DNA from: Siphonodentalium dalli
Lineage: Eukaryota > Mollusca > Scaphopoda > Gadilida > Siphonodentaliidae
NCBI GenBank assembly: GCA_032622095.1
Contig: CP136069.1
Location: forward strand, 202,788,690-202,852,689
Direction: 5' to 3'
DNA length: 64,000 nucleotides
The notes under the pieces were generated by a model. It saw nothing but the letters and a program-made list of their open reading frames with translations. It did not search any database and had not been told where the DNA came from. Made by a program: the position numbers and the translations under genes. Numbering within the stretch: the stretch's first letter is position 1; every line of letters starts with the position of its first letter. This document shows, one piece after another, positions 41,804-54,633 of the stretch.

Positions 41804-42500
41804 ATTTAAGAAATGAATGGTTTGTTTGAGTGTTTTATTGAAGGCTATTGTGAAGCGATGTGGTTGTTGTACTCCAACCGTCACAGCGACATATCTCTCA
41901 ATAAAACACAATCAAACTACATTCATTTCACATACCTTTTTTTTGTATAGCTTTATACTTGTTAATTTCTGCAGACTCCGCTGAATCTGTTTTATGAGTA
42001 TGTGTACACCATATCGCACATTGTCTACGTGTACCTCAAAGTTTATTTTCTAAATAATGCACATCGCTTGGGCCAAGAATTGGCGGCTTTTGCCATCACA
42101 TAGACTATCATATAGAATAAAGTATTAATTGGGGATGGGGTCATTTTTTAAATTAAAACTGCCAGGTTGGAATTCTTGGTTTGTTTACATTATAAATGTT
42201 GGATTACGATTAACTAATTACCACGAAAATACGAATAGGGTCTACCCTACGATCGTTTGGTTTAAACATATTTATTTGCTCATACATACATACATACATG
42301 CATGCATACATACATACATGTGTTTAAACAAAGTACATATTAGAGCAAAGGGGATTGGAGGACAAGTGCTAAACACTTAGAGTTCCCCTCCTCTCCCCAA
42401 TACAATACACTAGATTAATAATACGCATTGACGACAAACAAACAAATATTCGGTAAATATACATCTAGGCCTGTTGCAGTATATATCAAAGAAAATAAAG
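41804..42500. other. Intron 2 of paralogue 2, start
   Basis: No gene is seen. A (CATA)n-type microsatellite lies at about 42280-42320. Confidence 0.5.
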
Positions 42501-42502
42501 AT

Positions 42503-42664
42503 ATGTGGGATGAATTCGGAACGAATTTGGGATGTATTGGTGAATAGGTACATGTATCGGAGTTCGGTAATAGCGTGGAGATATGTGGGATGAATTCTGA
42601 ACGAATTTGGGATGTATTGGTGAATAGGTACATGTATCGGAGTTCGGTAATAGCGTGGAGATAT
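42503..42664. repeat. 81-bp tandem duplication
   Basis: Two nearly identical copies containing GATATGTGGGATGAATTC, GAACGAATTTGGGATGTATT and CGGAGTTCGGTAATAGCG. Confidence 0.92.
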
Positions 42665-43189
42665 GGTTGTGTACGATCCTTTGTGTACGGAGTATAGTTA
42701 AAGGTAATCAATCCGATCGATGGTCACCATATAAATCAGATTCCAACAAAGATTCTTTTAAATGTTGCTTCAGTTATCAGAATCGATTAATTGACTCAAA
42801 AATAATGCTAACCACAGTCAACTATTGCATATCTCGAGAAATAAAAAAATTCAAAAAATCTATAAATGATAACTTTGAGCTTCGATGGGTGAGTTCGTCG
42901 ACTCGAATCAATTTGTTTAACCCATGGAGCCAAAGAAATAGTAATTTGGGAGCGTTAATTCGGATTATGCATCTTTAATCATAATCATCCCACGAAATAG
43001 TGCTTCTGAATCCATATAGTGCGATAATAGACGATATGTTCCATCTGTTTGTTCTTCATCCCGTTGTAAGAACTTGTTTTGTTTCTTGTATTTTTTGGTA
43101 ATGAATTAAGAACTCAATCGTGAATTAACATGCGTTAGAATTGACAAACATATTTACATTATTTACATATCATAATGCTGTAGAATCAC

Positions 43190-43600
43190 CAGCATTAATA
43201 TCATCATCATCGTCGTCCTCGTCATCATTATCATCATTAGCATAATCATAATCATTATCATTATCCATCACCGTCATCATCATACTCATCGGCATCATCA
43301 TCGTCATCATTATAGTCATCATAATCATCATCTTCATCCATCACCGTCATCATCATAGTCATCAGCATCATCATCGTCATCATTATAGTCATCATAATCA
43401 TCATCTTCTTCATCGTCTCATCACCATCTTCATTATCACCAACATCAACATAAACATCGTCTCATCACCATCTTCATTATCACCAACATCAACATAAACA
43501 TCGTCATCATCTTCATCATCATTATTATTATCAACATCGCCGTCATTATCAACAACAACAACAGCAACAACAATCATCGTCATTGTAATTATATCGTCAC
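43190..43600. repeat. (ATC)n trinucleotide block
   Basis: About 400 bp of CATCATCGTCATC-type simple sequence with internal 70-90-bp duplications, for example two copies of CATCGTCTCATCACCATCTT. Confidence 0.95.
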
Positions 43601-43867
43601 ATTTTATCTTCGCATCAATAACTCATTTCTTATTCGATCTTACTCAGTCCTATCTTAAATTGCATAAGCCTTTTGAATTTCTGGATTATGTGAAACAAAA
43701 TGGTATTTAAAAAATCCATCTAGAAGTTTCAACCAGAGCCAATTTGAGATCGTTTCGTTTATGCTGGGTACAATCAGAGGTCGCGCAAACATTGCACATG
43801 TCAAATCAAATATGTTGTCTTTCTGTAACTGTTGTGGTACTTTATGTTTTCCCAAAGTTATAAAGTA

Positions 43868-44945
43868 ACACAACGGTTACAGAAATACAACAGCTTTGAT
43901 TTTCCTACCATGGTATACAATGTACATGTGCAACGTTTACAATTATTATAATTACAATTAACCCTTTACCCAACAGAACGGCCCTGTGCCAATGCATTCT
44001 CTTATATATGCGAGTCGACGGGCCGACCATAGGTCGCCTCGCATATATAAGAGAATGCATTGGCTTAACACATTAAAAATTATAAAATTGTTAAAGAATG
44101 TAAGAAAAAATGGTAAAAAAAGAATTTTTTTAGGCCAATGCATTCTCTTATATATGCGAGGCGACCTATGGTCGACTCGCATATATAAGAGAATGCATTG
44201 GCACAGGGCATAACTGTAACCATAACAATGTGGTCAATGAGCCGGTTCCAATGATATCCATATTTGTATGGTTCTATTGAGACAGACCGAAGATATTTTA
44301 GGCTGTTGAAGCTTTATTTGGCCGGTTTTGGCCGGTTTGTTGGGTAAAGGGTTAATGGTTGTAGAAATGTAAATCATAAATACACAGAACGATAACGAGG
44401 GTGCTAATGGGTTTGTTGATACAGAAATACAACAGCTTTGATTTTCCTACCATGGTATACATGTGCAACGTTTACAATTATTATAATTACAATTAATGGT
44501 TGTAGAAATGTAATTCATAAATACACAGAACGATAACGAGGGTGCTAATGGGTTTGTTGATACAGAAATACAACAGCTTTGAATTTCCTACCATGGTATA
44601 CATGTGCAACGTTTACAATTATTATAATTACAATTAATGGTTGTAGAAATGTAAATCATAAATACACAGAACGATAACGAGGGTGCTAATGGGTTTGTTG
44701 ATACAGAAATACAACAGCTTTGATTTTCCTACCATAGTATAAATGTGCAACGTTTACAATTATTATAATTACAATTAATGGTTGTAGAAATGTAATTCAT
44801 AAATACACAGAACGATAACGAGGGTGCTAATGGGTTTGTTGATACAGAAATACAACAGCTTTGAATTTCCTACCATGGTATACATGTGCAACGTTTACAA
44901 TTATTATAATTACAATTAATGGTTGTAGAAATGTAATTCATAAAT
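43868..44945. repeat. 140-bp satellite, about five copies, split by a MITE
   Basis: The unit holds ACAGAACGATAACGAGGGTG, CTAATGGGTTTGTTGATACA and CCTACCATGGTATACATGTG. GATAACGAGGG occurs every 140 bp at about 44391, 44531, 44671 and 44812. The first copy is interrupted at TTAA by the MITE at 43962-44351. Confidence 0.9.
43962..44351. mobile_element. piggyBac-like MITE with two hairpins
   Basis: 390 bp, TTAA at 43958-43961 and 44352-44355, same ends as the copy at 33669 but in the opposite orientation. Its position inside a satellite copy shows a clean insertion. Confidence 0.85.
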
Positions 44946-44984
44946 ACACAGTACGGTATGCACGAGTGATATTATAGCACGGAT

Positions 44985-45235
44985 GAATAGAACAAGAGGC
45001 ACAGGCTCGAGTTCCATCCCTTTGAGATGGCACAAGTGCTGTATCAACAAACCCATTAACACACGTGTAGTTCTGTGTTTATTACACGCCACCAGTCATA
45101 GAATCCTTGAATTAAACAAACTGACTTACAAGGTTAATTTAGGCGCATACCAGCATAAAGGGCTTGTTTGTTATATGTGTTGATGCATTTATTTTATAGT
45201 TCCGGTTTCACCGTTGACGCGAACGTCATATATAT
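44985..45235. repeat. Dispersed repeat related to 13.9-14.05 kb
   Basis: CTGTATCAACAAACCCATTA, GTTCTGTGT and TATAGTTCCGGTTTCACCGT with GCGAACGTCAT match the series at 13983-14053. A 130-bp segment is inserted between the parts compared with the left copy. It also mirrors part of the 140-bp satellite. Confidence 0.65.
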
Positions 45236-45670
45236 ATACGTCGTGTGACGTCAACGGGATGCTATAACACTATCGGTATATAACACCATATAAGGCTGTT
45301 CTTTATAGACAAGGTGAGATGTTCATAAATTAAATTTTCCATAACTATTACAAGCTATATATACACAACATGTAACTTTAGGTAACAGACATATTAAGTC
45401 ACGGTGGACTTTTACGAAGCGGTGTTATAGAGAGAACTGAGTCCTTGGTCGAAGTGGCCGTGCCTAATACCACTATATTGGCCACACCCTTCATTTACGG
45501 TGCGCAGTGAGTTGGACACCATATTAGAACCGGCTTGACCAGTATGGATTATAGGACGAATAGCTAACAATGGCTATATTATACTATATCTATGATATAT
45601 ACACCCCGAGCATATTTTCCCACGATTGATTTTTATATGTTATTGTAAAGTAAGGCGACGCCTGTGTTAA

Positions 45671-46054
45671 CACTTTACCCAACAAATCGGCCAAAACCGG
45701 CCAAATAAAGCTTCAACAGCCTAATATATCTTCGGTCTGTCTCAATAGAACCATACAAATATGGATATCATTGGAACCGGCTCCTTGACCACATTGTGAT
45801 AGTTACAGTTATGCCCTGTGCCAATGCATTCTATTATATATGCGAGTCGACCATAGGTCGCCTCGCATATATAAGAGAATGCATTAGCCTAAAAATAATC
45901 TTTTTTTAACACTTTTTACCATTTTTTCTTACATTCTTTAACAATTTTTAATGTGTTAAGCCAATGCATTCTCTTATAAATGCGAGGCGACCTATGGTCG
46001 ACTCGCATATATAAGAGAATGCATTGGCACAGGGCCGTTCTGTTGGGTAAATGG
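45671..46054. mobile_element. piggyBac-like MITE with two hairpins
   Basis: 384 bp, TTAA at 45667-45670 and 46055-46058, ends CACTTTACCCAACA and TGTTGGGTAAATGG (one changed base in each end). Same orientation as the copy at 33669. Confidence 0.82.
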
Positions 46055-46479
46055 TTAACCATACTCACGTCAGCTGATAGTAATACGATGTGTTCCATAC
46101 GGAACTGTAATTATCATGCTGGCCTATTAGATTGGCCAATGATAAAGGAGATATACTGACAGGAAATGAGGGCATATTAGGTTCACCTTGATTGACACCG
46201 ACCCCATATGGAAAGTCCCAGGGGGTATACGGAGTCATATGGGGTCGATAGACGCCATCTTGTTTTTCTCGGGTATTATTTCGCTGGATTTTGGCGCCAA
46301 GAAAGGGGCTAACTGTCGGAAATCATTTTCTGCGAATTTAAAGACATATTACCATGTACCAAAACCTGCATGATTGTGATATATTTGAGAAATTCTAAAG
46401 ACTAAATTAACTATCAAACTCAATTTGTAGCCCTACTGCTGATTATTAGCAATTCACTCAATACGTTGACGTCCAACAG

Positions 46480-46695
46480 GACCAACACACATACGGATAC
46501 GGTGTCATGTGAGGCTCAGCTATAAGTTAATGGCCATAGACGACACATATAACTTACTAGAATCTAATGAACTTCGTACAGGTAATTCATATTATCACCT
46601 GTAAGCTCTTAGTTGTCGGATACGCTGTCATGTGAGGCTCAGCAAGCGCCTCGCGAGATATTAATCTCACTTCACATGACACCGTATCCGGCCAC
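46480..46695. repeat. Inverted and direct copies of a 25-bp motif
   Basis: GGATACGGTGTCATGTGAGG with CTCAGC occurs at about 46495 and 46617 and is mirrored by TCACATGACACCGTATCC at 46672-46690. It is probably a small foldback element. Confidence 0.6.
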
Positions 46696-47862
46696 TCGCC
46701 CTGTAAAACATTGTACAAATTCAGAAGCGAGTATTATTACTTGCGCCAGTCCATGCTGGATGCAAGTAATGTTTTAGGTCCGGATATCTGTTTATCTGTT
46801 TATTACTTCCGCCAGTCCATGCTGGACGCAAGTAATGTTTTCGATCCGGATCTTTGTCTGTTTATTTGTCCGTCCGCGGATATGTTACGTCATACCGGAA
46901 GTACATACTGTAAATAATGCACACGCTAATATGATATGATTGCATCAATTATAATTTAAATCCACATATATTCTTAATTTGCATCGTTATCTGGTTTTAT
47001 TTTGATAATAAATCGTTCATAAATGAACAATTTTGAATTATTTCTTCCTGGAAACCGATCAAGACGCCATGACGTCACGACACACATCAGGACGTCACGA
47101 GCTACATGGTCGCGCAAAACACCAGACATGACTGCGTCGATGTCCAGACAGCTTAGACTCGTATTACACGGACTGGCTAAACCATTCCATCTGCCAACAA
47201 CTTCGTGTTTTATTATTATAAATATATATATACTGCATGGAAACAAAAGTGGGCAATAGTACTGCCCATTAGAAGTCTATTTTATGTAACTTGAAACTCG
47301 AGGAAATGAGTTAAGATCAAGTATAAAAAAGCGTGCGAAATCGTTCTTCTTTTTTTTCGCAGAGACAGTGAGGTGCCAACTGCCAACATATTTCTTGAAA
47401 GTTCAAAACATTTTCGAAAGATCCTGGTGCATATAAATCATGTCCGGCCAAACAGTCGAGCGCGTGGTTCAATTGAAAAACAATTGCACTGAAAAATGTG
47501 AATGTGCACAGAAACATGGATTATTAAAATGCCTTATTAATTAACTGGGGAAACAAGCTTTCTCGTTCTCAACGCAATATATAGGCATTTTGATGGTATG
47601 TTCCCGAAGATTGTAGATCAGTCGCAAATGAGGGAACGTTCCCATTGACACAATGTTAATCAAAGACTAGCCAATGGTCGCGTGTCTTTTATATAATTGT
47701 GTCGGTATTTGTAATTATGTGATTCTCGTCAAACTAGTAATTTAACCCAATAGGTATATAATATAGCATCATCGGCAACCAATCATTTTCACACCCTTTC
47801 TATAAATATGTCGAACAACTCGTACGTATCACTAAGACTATCATTAGTGTAATATATCAACA

Positions 47863-49273
47863 CTAGGGGGTTGCCCGTCACAAAATGACGGGTATATAAA
47901 TGTTATATATACTTTCTACCGTGTCCGCGGTCATGAACAAATTCTCATTTCTATATCAGAAATGGAATAGTCATGCTTCTCTTTTTTGTCACTGGATGCG
48001 CGAGGGAACACTTTATTTCACTAAAAACAGTATTTTTACACACCCAGCCAACATATATATGCGCATGCACATGTTGAACGAAACAAAATCAGCATATTAT
48101 TTTTAATATAACTACATACGAACTGCAACATATACTCAATTCTGGAGTCTTTATTCAACGACGAAGGGAGCTTGCGGCACATTTTGATCTTAAACAGACG
48201 CCCTTTGGAGTGTGTATTCAGCTTGCAGACTAAGGATCACAGGCCACTGCACTGCGGCCCATTTGTAGGAACACTTTATTTCAATAAAACTGCATTTTCT
48301 ACACCCCCCCACCTCTCTCCAACCTACATATGAATGCACATGTGGAACGCAACAATCAAGATATTTTACTGTATTACTATATATAGGCTACTAACTTAAA
48401 CAGGCTCCATTCTGGAGCCTTTATTTGGGAGGGGGGTGCTGCGCCCCCTTTGTGCACATATTCGCGCACATATATAATCTTAAACAGCGCGCACATTTTC
48501 ATCTGTTAAGTTAAGCATTCTTATCAGATTTTGCACTCAACTGAAAGATTAAAAGAGCATTAATTAGCGAAGAGCAATATTGTTTACACTGTATTAGTAG
48601 TCCCGGCCCGGGAATGGTTTTTCTAACTGAGTTCCGGCGAATCTACTGAACGGTACCCACTGGTGATGGGAGGTCATGCAGCCAATGCCCATTCGCCAAC
48701 TTCCGGGTATACCGGTACTCCTTCGATTCCACATTCAATGCACAATTTTCATATCAAAAGAAGCATTCTTTGCTTATTTTCACACCGAACTGGCAAATTG
48801 AAATACCATATTAGCACCCATTCCCAACGATGATAGAGGTTCGAGTCACGACTCTGGACCCCACTACATGCACTTCCACGACAAAATCAAAATTCGTTAC
48901 TTATATTCACTCTGAACCTGAACTGACAAATTTATTTAGGGCCTATATTTCCAACAACGCTTTGGCAGAGCGGATGGAAGTTTCGTCTACAATAGCAAAG
49001 CAAGTTTGGGTTTGCGTGCATCATAAGAAATAGTGTCTACTTGAGTGAAAATACTGCATGTGGGGACCATGTTAGATCTCAGGTTTGCTTTGACCAATCG
49101 GCGTGAAATTTTTTGAGTCATCTGTTAAGACAGAATATAAGCCATGGTACAAATTTGGGCTACATTGCACTCACGGCTGAAAAGTTATAAGCGCGCCAAA
49201 GGCGTGACCGAGTTATGCACCCACACACACCTACACACACACATACACAGACGACGGGTTTTATATATATAGA
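47863..49273 (-). mobile_element. Helitron array copy A
   Basis: Minus-strand element: starts TCTATATATATAAAACCCGT at 49273 and ends with a hairpin (CCCGTCATTTTGTGACGGG), then CAACCCCCTAG at 47863. The inside holds direct subrepeats with AGCCTTTATT and GGAACACTTTATTTCA. No helicase is inside, so it is non-autonomous. Confidence 0.85.
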
Positions 49274-52200
49274 CTAGGGGGTTGCCCGTCACAAAATGAC
49301 GGGTATACAAATGTTCTTGTTATTTTCTAGTGTCCGATTCCATGGACACATGGAATGGTCATGCTTCTCGTTTTTGTTACTGGATGCGGGTTGGAACACT
49401 TTATTTCACTAAAAACTGTATTTCTACACACCCAGTCAACATATGTGCATGCACATATTGAACGAAACAAAATCAGCATATTATTCAAATATTACTATAC
49501 ACCAACTGAAACATACTCAATTCAGGAGCCTTTATTCGGGAGACTGCGGCACATTTTGAACGCACACCCTTTGGAACCTGTATTCAGCATGCCGCCTAAT
49601 GATCACACGCCTGCACTGCGCGGCCCATTTGTATGAACACTTTATTTCAATAAAATTGTATTTTACCCATACCCCCATCTCCCCAACCCATGTATATGCA
49701 TGCACATATGGAACGCAACAATCAAGATATTTTACTTTATCTATACTGAAACAGGCTCAATTCGGGAGCCTATATTTAGCGGGGGATGGGCCTACAGCCC
49801 AGTTATGCCTTTCGCGCACACATGGGGAGTTTGCAGCACAATTTGAACGGACCCCCTTTGGAACCTGTATTCAGCATGCAGCCTAATGGTCACACGCCCT
49901 GCACTGCGCGGCCCATTTGTATGAACACTTTATTTCAATAAAACTGTATTTTTACCCCCATTCCCATCTCCCCAAACCATGTATACATATGCATGCACAT
50001 ATGGAACGCAACAATCAAGATATTTTATTTTATCTATAGTAACTGAAACAGGCTCAATTCGGAACCTTTATTTAGCGGGCGAGGGTCTACAGCCCCTTTG
50101 TGAGCTTCGAGCACATTATCTGGTTTTAAACTGTGTGCGCTTCGCGCACATTTTGATCTTTTGAACATTCTTTTATCAGATTTGTACTCAACCGAAAGAT
50201 TAAAAGAGCATTAATTAGCGTCGGCAGTATTGTTTACACTATATTATTAGTCCCTGTCCGGGATTCCGGGATGTGATTTTTCGGGGTCGTCCTGTTCACC
50301 CGGCGGCTATTGTTTCGGGTAGGTGTTGGGGCAGGTGTGATAATCCTCAACATCACAGAGCTGCCGACTATAGTTTTTATCATAATTGTTACTGGGAATT
50401 GGTGGCGATGGCTAATTTCGACGGCGATGAGCGGCCGGACGATGAGGATACTAGGGGTTTTTGGAAAATTCAAAACTCGAGGAATACAGCGCGTAGAGGG
50501 CTCATTTTGGTGTCTAACGAAAGGCCTATATTCGCCCTATCCACACATATTAACCCCGCCACTGAACGGACACCGGAAGTTGCATTATGAACGAAGAAAT
50601 GCACATGTGATATATTTCAACAAATTTATTAAATACTCAAGATATATATTTAACAAATACTATCAATATAACATAAGATGAATTATAGCACATTAATGTT
50701 TGATACTGTTTGATACTGAATCCATGTATTCGAGAATATCTATTTCGCCTGCGCCGAAAACTCTCTTGAAATGTCTGATGGAATTGTCAACTTTGCGATA
50801 TCGCATCTTGCGTGGGCCAATCCTTCCACCCGCTCTCAATTGGATGACGGTTGCTTCCTGGTAAGCTTGCTCTTTCTTCAGGAAATCTATCAACCTGAAG
50901 ATGTTCGGGTGTGAGCAAGATAACACCAACTGCAGTTTTCGGTGCCATCCTTCCACATGATTTGTCGTTCTTGGACCAATTGTGTCGTGGTGATTCCATA
51001 GCTGGCGGCCATGGCTCCCTTCCACCCAGAACTCGGTGATGTAATCCGTGAACTTGGTGACGTTTTCTTCGAGACCTGTGTTGCTTGTCGCAGGGTAATC
51101 GTCCAGCGCTTCGAACCAGGCATCACCAACCATCTCGACAGGAACCATAGGGAGGGCTAGAGCTCTTCTTATGAGGGTCTTTTGGTCGTTGCCTTCAGTG
51201 TCTTCGTATAGCTGCTGTCGGTGGCATTTCTTAACATTCTTTCACCAGATTGAAGAAACGTTGGTATGTGTGTTGGGTCTTGTTGGGAAGTAAGCCATAC
51301 ACCAAAGGGCAAACGTTCCATCACAGAAGATCGTTCCGGCAACAGCTAAATTTTCTAGATTTTCTCTGGTCGCGAATATCAGAATCTTTTCAGTCTCTCC
51401 GTCATCGGCTAGTAGGAAGTTGTGGTTGTTGGCTGTTTTACTTTAGTTATTACTTGCTTAGTTTTCTTTCTGAATACTAATATAAAGAGCGTTGCCAGAT
51501 TAATGAGAATGCGAAATTAAATTTACTCAGTACATACTTCCTATTTCTTCCTGGTATAGCGTTGTTACTGGCTTGTTACTTGTCTTAACAAGCTTTTTGA
51601 GGTCTGCAATCCAGGAATCTGCTGCTACTTGGTTGAAATCAGGTTCGTGGTTATGGTTGCCGCTGTTGGATATCACCATATCGTTCTCAGTGTTGGTGGT
51701 TGCACGGCAGTCTTTCTTACAACATCGCCAATGAATTCGATCATTTCTCCTTGATTTAACGGAGAATTTGTAGTCATCATATACCAGATACTTTCCACCT
51801 CTAGTATTTGGAATATAATTTACGTTCACTTGTGTGCTTGCCATCGTGTTTATGTCAGACCAGGGAATCTAACAGTATATATATTAAGTAGTGAACTCTA
51901 CTTAAAACACTGATAATAATTCATAATACATCTTTACAAACAAATAATAAAACGTGTAAAATAAATAAACTGAATGTGGCTCACGCTATTAAACGTTATT
52001 CACCACCATCAGTTATGGACTGTGACAACACTGGACCGCATGTGTTTTGATATGGACTATAATCTCCGCCGGCCAAGTCGTTAATATCTGCCTGCCGGGT
52101 AGACAGGATATACCCGATTTTTCTAACTGAGTTCCGGCGAATTTACTGAGTTCACGGTATCCACTGGCGGGAGGTCAGACTGTGTCCATTAGCCATCTTC

Positions 52201-52851
52201 CGTGTATACCGTACTCCTTCCATTCCACACTCAATGCACAACTTTCGTATCAAAGACAGCATTCTTTACTTATGTTCAAACCCAACTGGCAAATTAAAAT
52301 ACCATATTAGCACCCATTCCCAACGACGAACGTTCGAGTCTTGACTCTGCACACCACTACATCCACCCATTCCCATCGACGGTAGAACGTTCGAGTCTTG
52401 ACTCTACACCCCACTATACATGCACTTCCGCGACAAAATCAACATTCGTTACCTAAATTCACACTGAACCTGAACTGACACATTAATTTAGCGCCTATTT
52501 CCAACAACGCTTTGGTAGAGCGCATGGAAGTTTCGCCTACAACAACAAAGCAAGTGTGGGTTTGCGTGCGACGTCAATGACGTCATTTTGACAAACGTCA
52601 TAAGAAATAGTGTCTATACTTGAGTGCAAATGCTGCATTTGGGGACCATGTTAGATCTCAGGTTTGCTTTGACCAATCGGCGTGAAATTTGGTGAGTCAC
52701 CATTTATGACACACTATAGGTCGTGGTACAAATTTGGGCCACATTGGATGCATGGTTGAACAGTTATAAACGCGCCAAAAGCGTGACCGAGTTACACACG
52801 CACACACAGATACACACACAGACGACGGGTTTTATATATATTATTTGTTTA
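49274..52851 (-). mobile_element. Helitron array copy B, carrying a transposase fragment
   Basis: The 3' end (CTAG at 49274-49277) abuts the 5' end of copy A with no bases between. The copy is 3.6 kb because it holds additional subrepeats and the FLYWCH/MULE segment at 50693-51844. Its 5' end near 52840 is followed by about 12 extra bases before copy C. Confidence 0.8.
50693..51844 (-). pseudogene. FLYWCH zinc finger / MULE-type transposase gene remnant
   Basis: The upstream minus frame (51527-51844) encodes a FLYWCH-type finger: YLVYDDYKFSVKSRR, IHWRCCKKDCRATTNT and GNHNHEPD. The downstream frame (50693-51148) encodes WFEALDDYPATSNTG, RTTNHVEGWHRKLQ and HPNIFRLIDFLKKEQAYQEA, the C-terminal part of MULE-related transposases found with FLYWCH domains. 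Between them a short FCDGTFA block near 51320 belongs to the catalytic core, but most of the core is missing and frames change. This is a shortened, decayed gene, probably captured by the Helitron. Confidence 0.75.
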
Positions 52852-54633
52852 CTAGGGGGTTGCCCGTCACAAAATGACGTGTATATAAACGTGCTTTGTT
52901 ATTTTATAGTGTCCGCTTTCATGGACACATGGAATGGTCATGCTTCTCTTTTTTTTGTTACTTTATGCGCGTTGGAACACTTTATTTCACTAAAACTGTA
53001 TTTCTACACACCCAGTCTACATATGCGCATGCACATATTGAACGAAACAAAATCAGTATATTATTTAAATACTACTATGCACCAACTGAAACATACTCAA
53101 TTCAGCAGCCTTCATTCGGGAGCTTGTTGCACATTTTGAACGGACCTACTTTGGAACATGTATTCCGCATGCCGCCTAATTAGCATACGCCTTTACTGTG
53201 CAATCCATTTGTATGAACACATTTCAATAAAATTGTATTTTTACCCCCACACCATCTCCCCAACCCATGTATATGCATGCACACATGGAACGCAACAATC
53301 AAAATATTGTACTTTATATATACTGAAACAGGCTCAATTCGGGAGACTTTATTTAGCGGGGATGGGTCTAAAGCCCCTTTCTGCGCATCGCGCACATTCT
53401 ATTATCTTAAACTGCGTATGCTTCGTGCACACATAGGGATCTTGCAGCACATTTTAAACGGACCCCCTTTGGAACCTGTATTCAGCACGCAGCCTAATGA
53501 TTACACGCCCTGCACTGCACGGCCCATTTGTATGAACACTTTATTTCAATAAAACTGTATTTTTGCCCCCACCATCATCTCCCCAACCCACGTATATGCA
53601 TGCACATATGGAACGCAACAATCAAGATATTTTACTTTATCTATAGGGCCTACTAACTGAAACAGGCTCTATTCGGAACCTTTATTTAGCGGGGGAGGGG
53701 TCTGCAGCCCCTTAGTGAGCTTCGCGCACATTATATGAATTTAAACTGCGTGCGCTTCGCGCACATTGTGATCTTTTAAACATTTAGTCTTTTATCAGAT
53801 TTGCACTCAACCGAAAGATTAAAAGAACATTAATTAGCGTCGGCAGTATTGTTTACACTGTAGGCCCTATTATTAGGCCTGTCCCGGCAATGTGATTTTT
53901 CTAACTCAGTTTGGCGAATTTACTGAGTTCACGGTACCCACTGGCGGGAAGTCAGACTGTCCATTCGCCATTTTCCGTGTATACCGGTACTCCTTCGATA
54001 CTACATTCAATGCAAAACTTTCGTATCAAAGACAGCATTATTTACTTATGTTTAAACCCAACTGGCAAATTAAAATACCATATTAGCACCCATTCCCAAC
54101 GACGAACGTTCGAGTCTTGACTCTGCACCCCACTACATCCACCCATTCCCAACGACGGCAGAACGTTCGAGTCTTGGCTACAACCCCACTATACATGCAC
54201 TTCCGCGACAAAATCAATATTCGTTATCTAAATCCACAATGAACCTGAACTGACACATTAATTTAGCGCTTATTTCCAACAACGCTTTGGTTGAGCGCAT
54301 TGAAATTTCGCCTACAATAGCAAAGTAAGTGTTGTACTGCGTTCGACGCCAATGACGTCATTTGGACAAACGTCATAAGAAATAGTGTCTACTTGAGTGC
54401 AGATACTGCATTTGGGGACCATGTTAGATCTCAGGTTTGCTTTGACCAATCGGCGTGAAATTTGGTGAGTCACCTTTTATGACACACTATAGGCCGTGGT
54501 ACAAATTTGGGCCACATTGGACTCATGGTTAAAAAGTTATAAACGCGCCAAAAGCGTGACCGAGTTATACACACACACACAGATACACAGATACATACAC
54601 ACACACACAGACGACGGGTTTTATATATATAGA
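52852..54633 (-). mobile_element. Helitron array copy C
   Basis: CTAG at 52852-52855; TCT start at 54633. Same ends and 5' region (GACGTCATTTTGACAAACGTC-type block) as the other copies. 1.78 kb. Confidence 0.83.
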
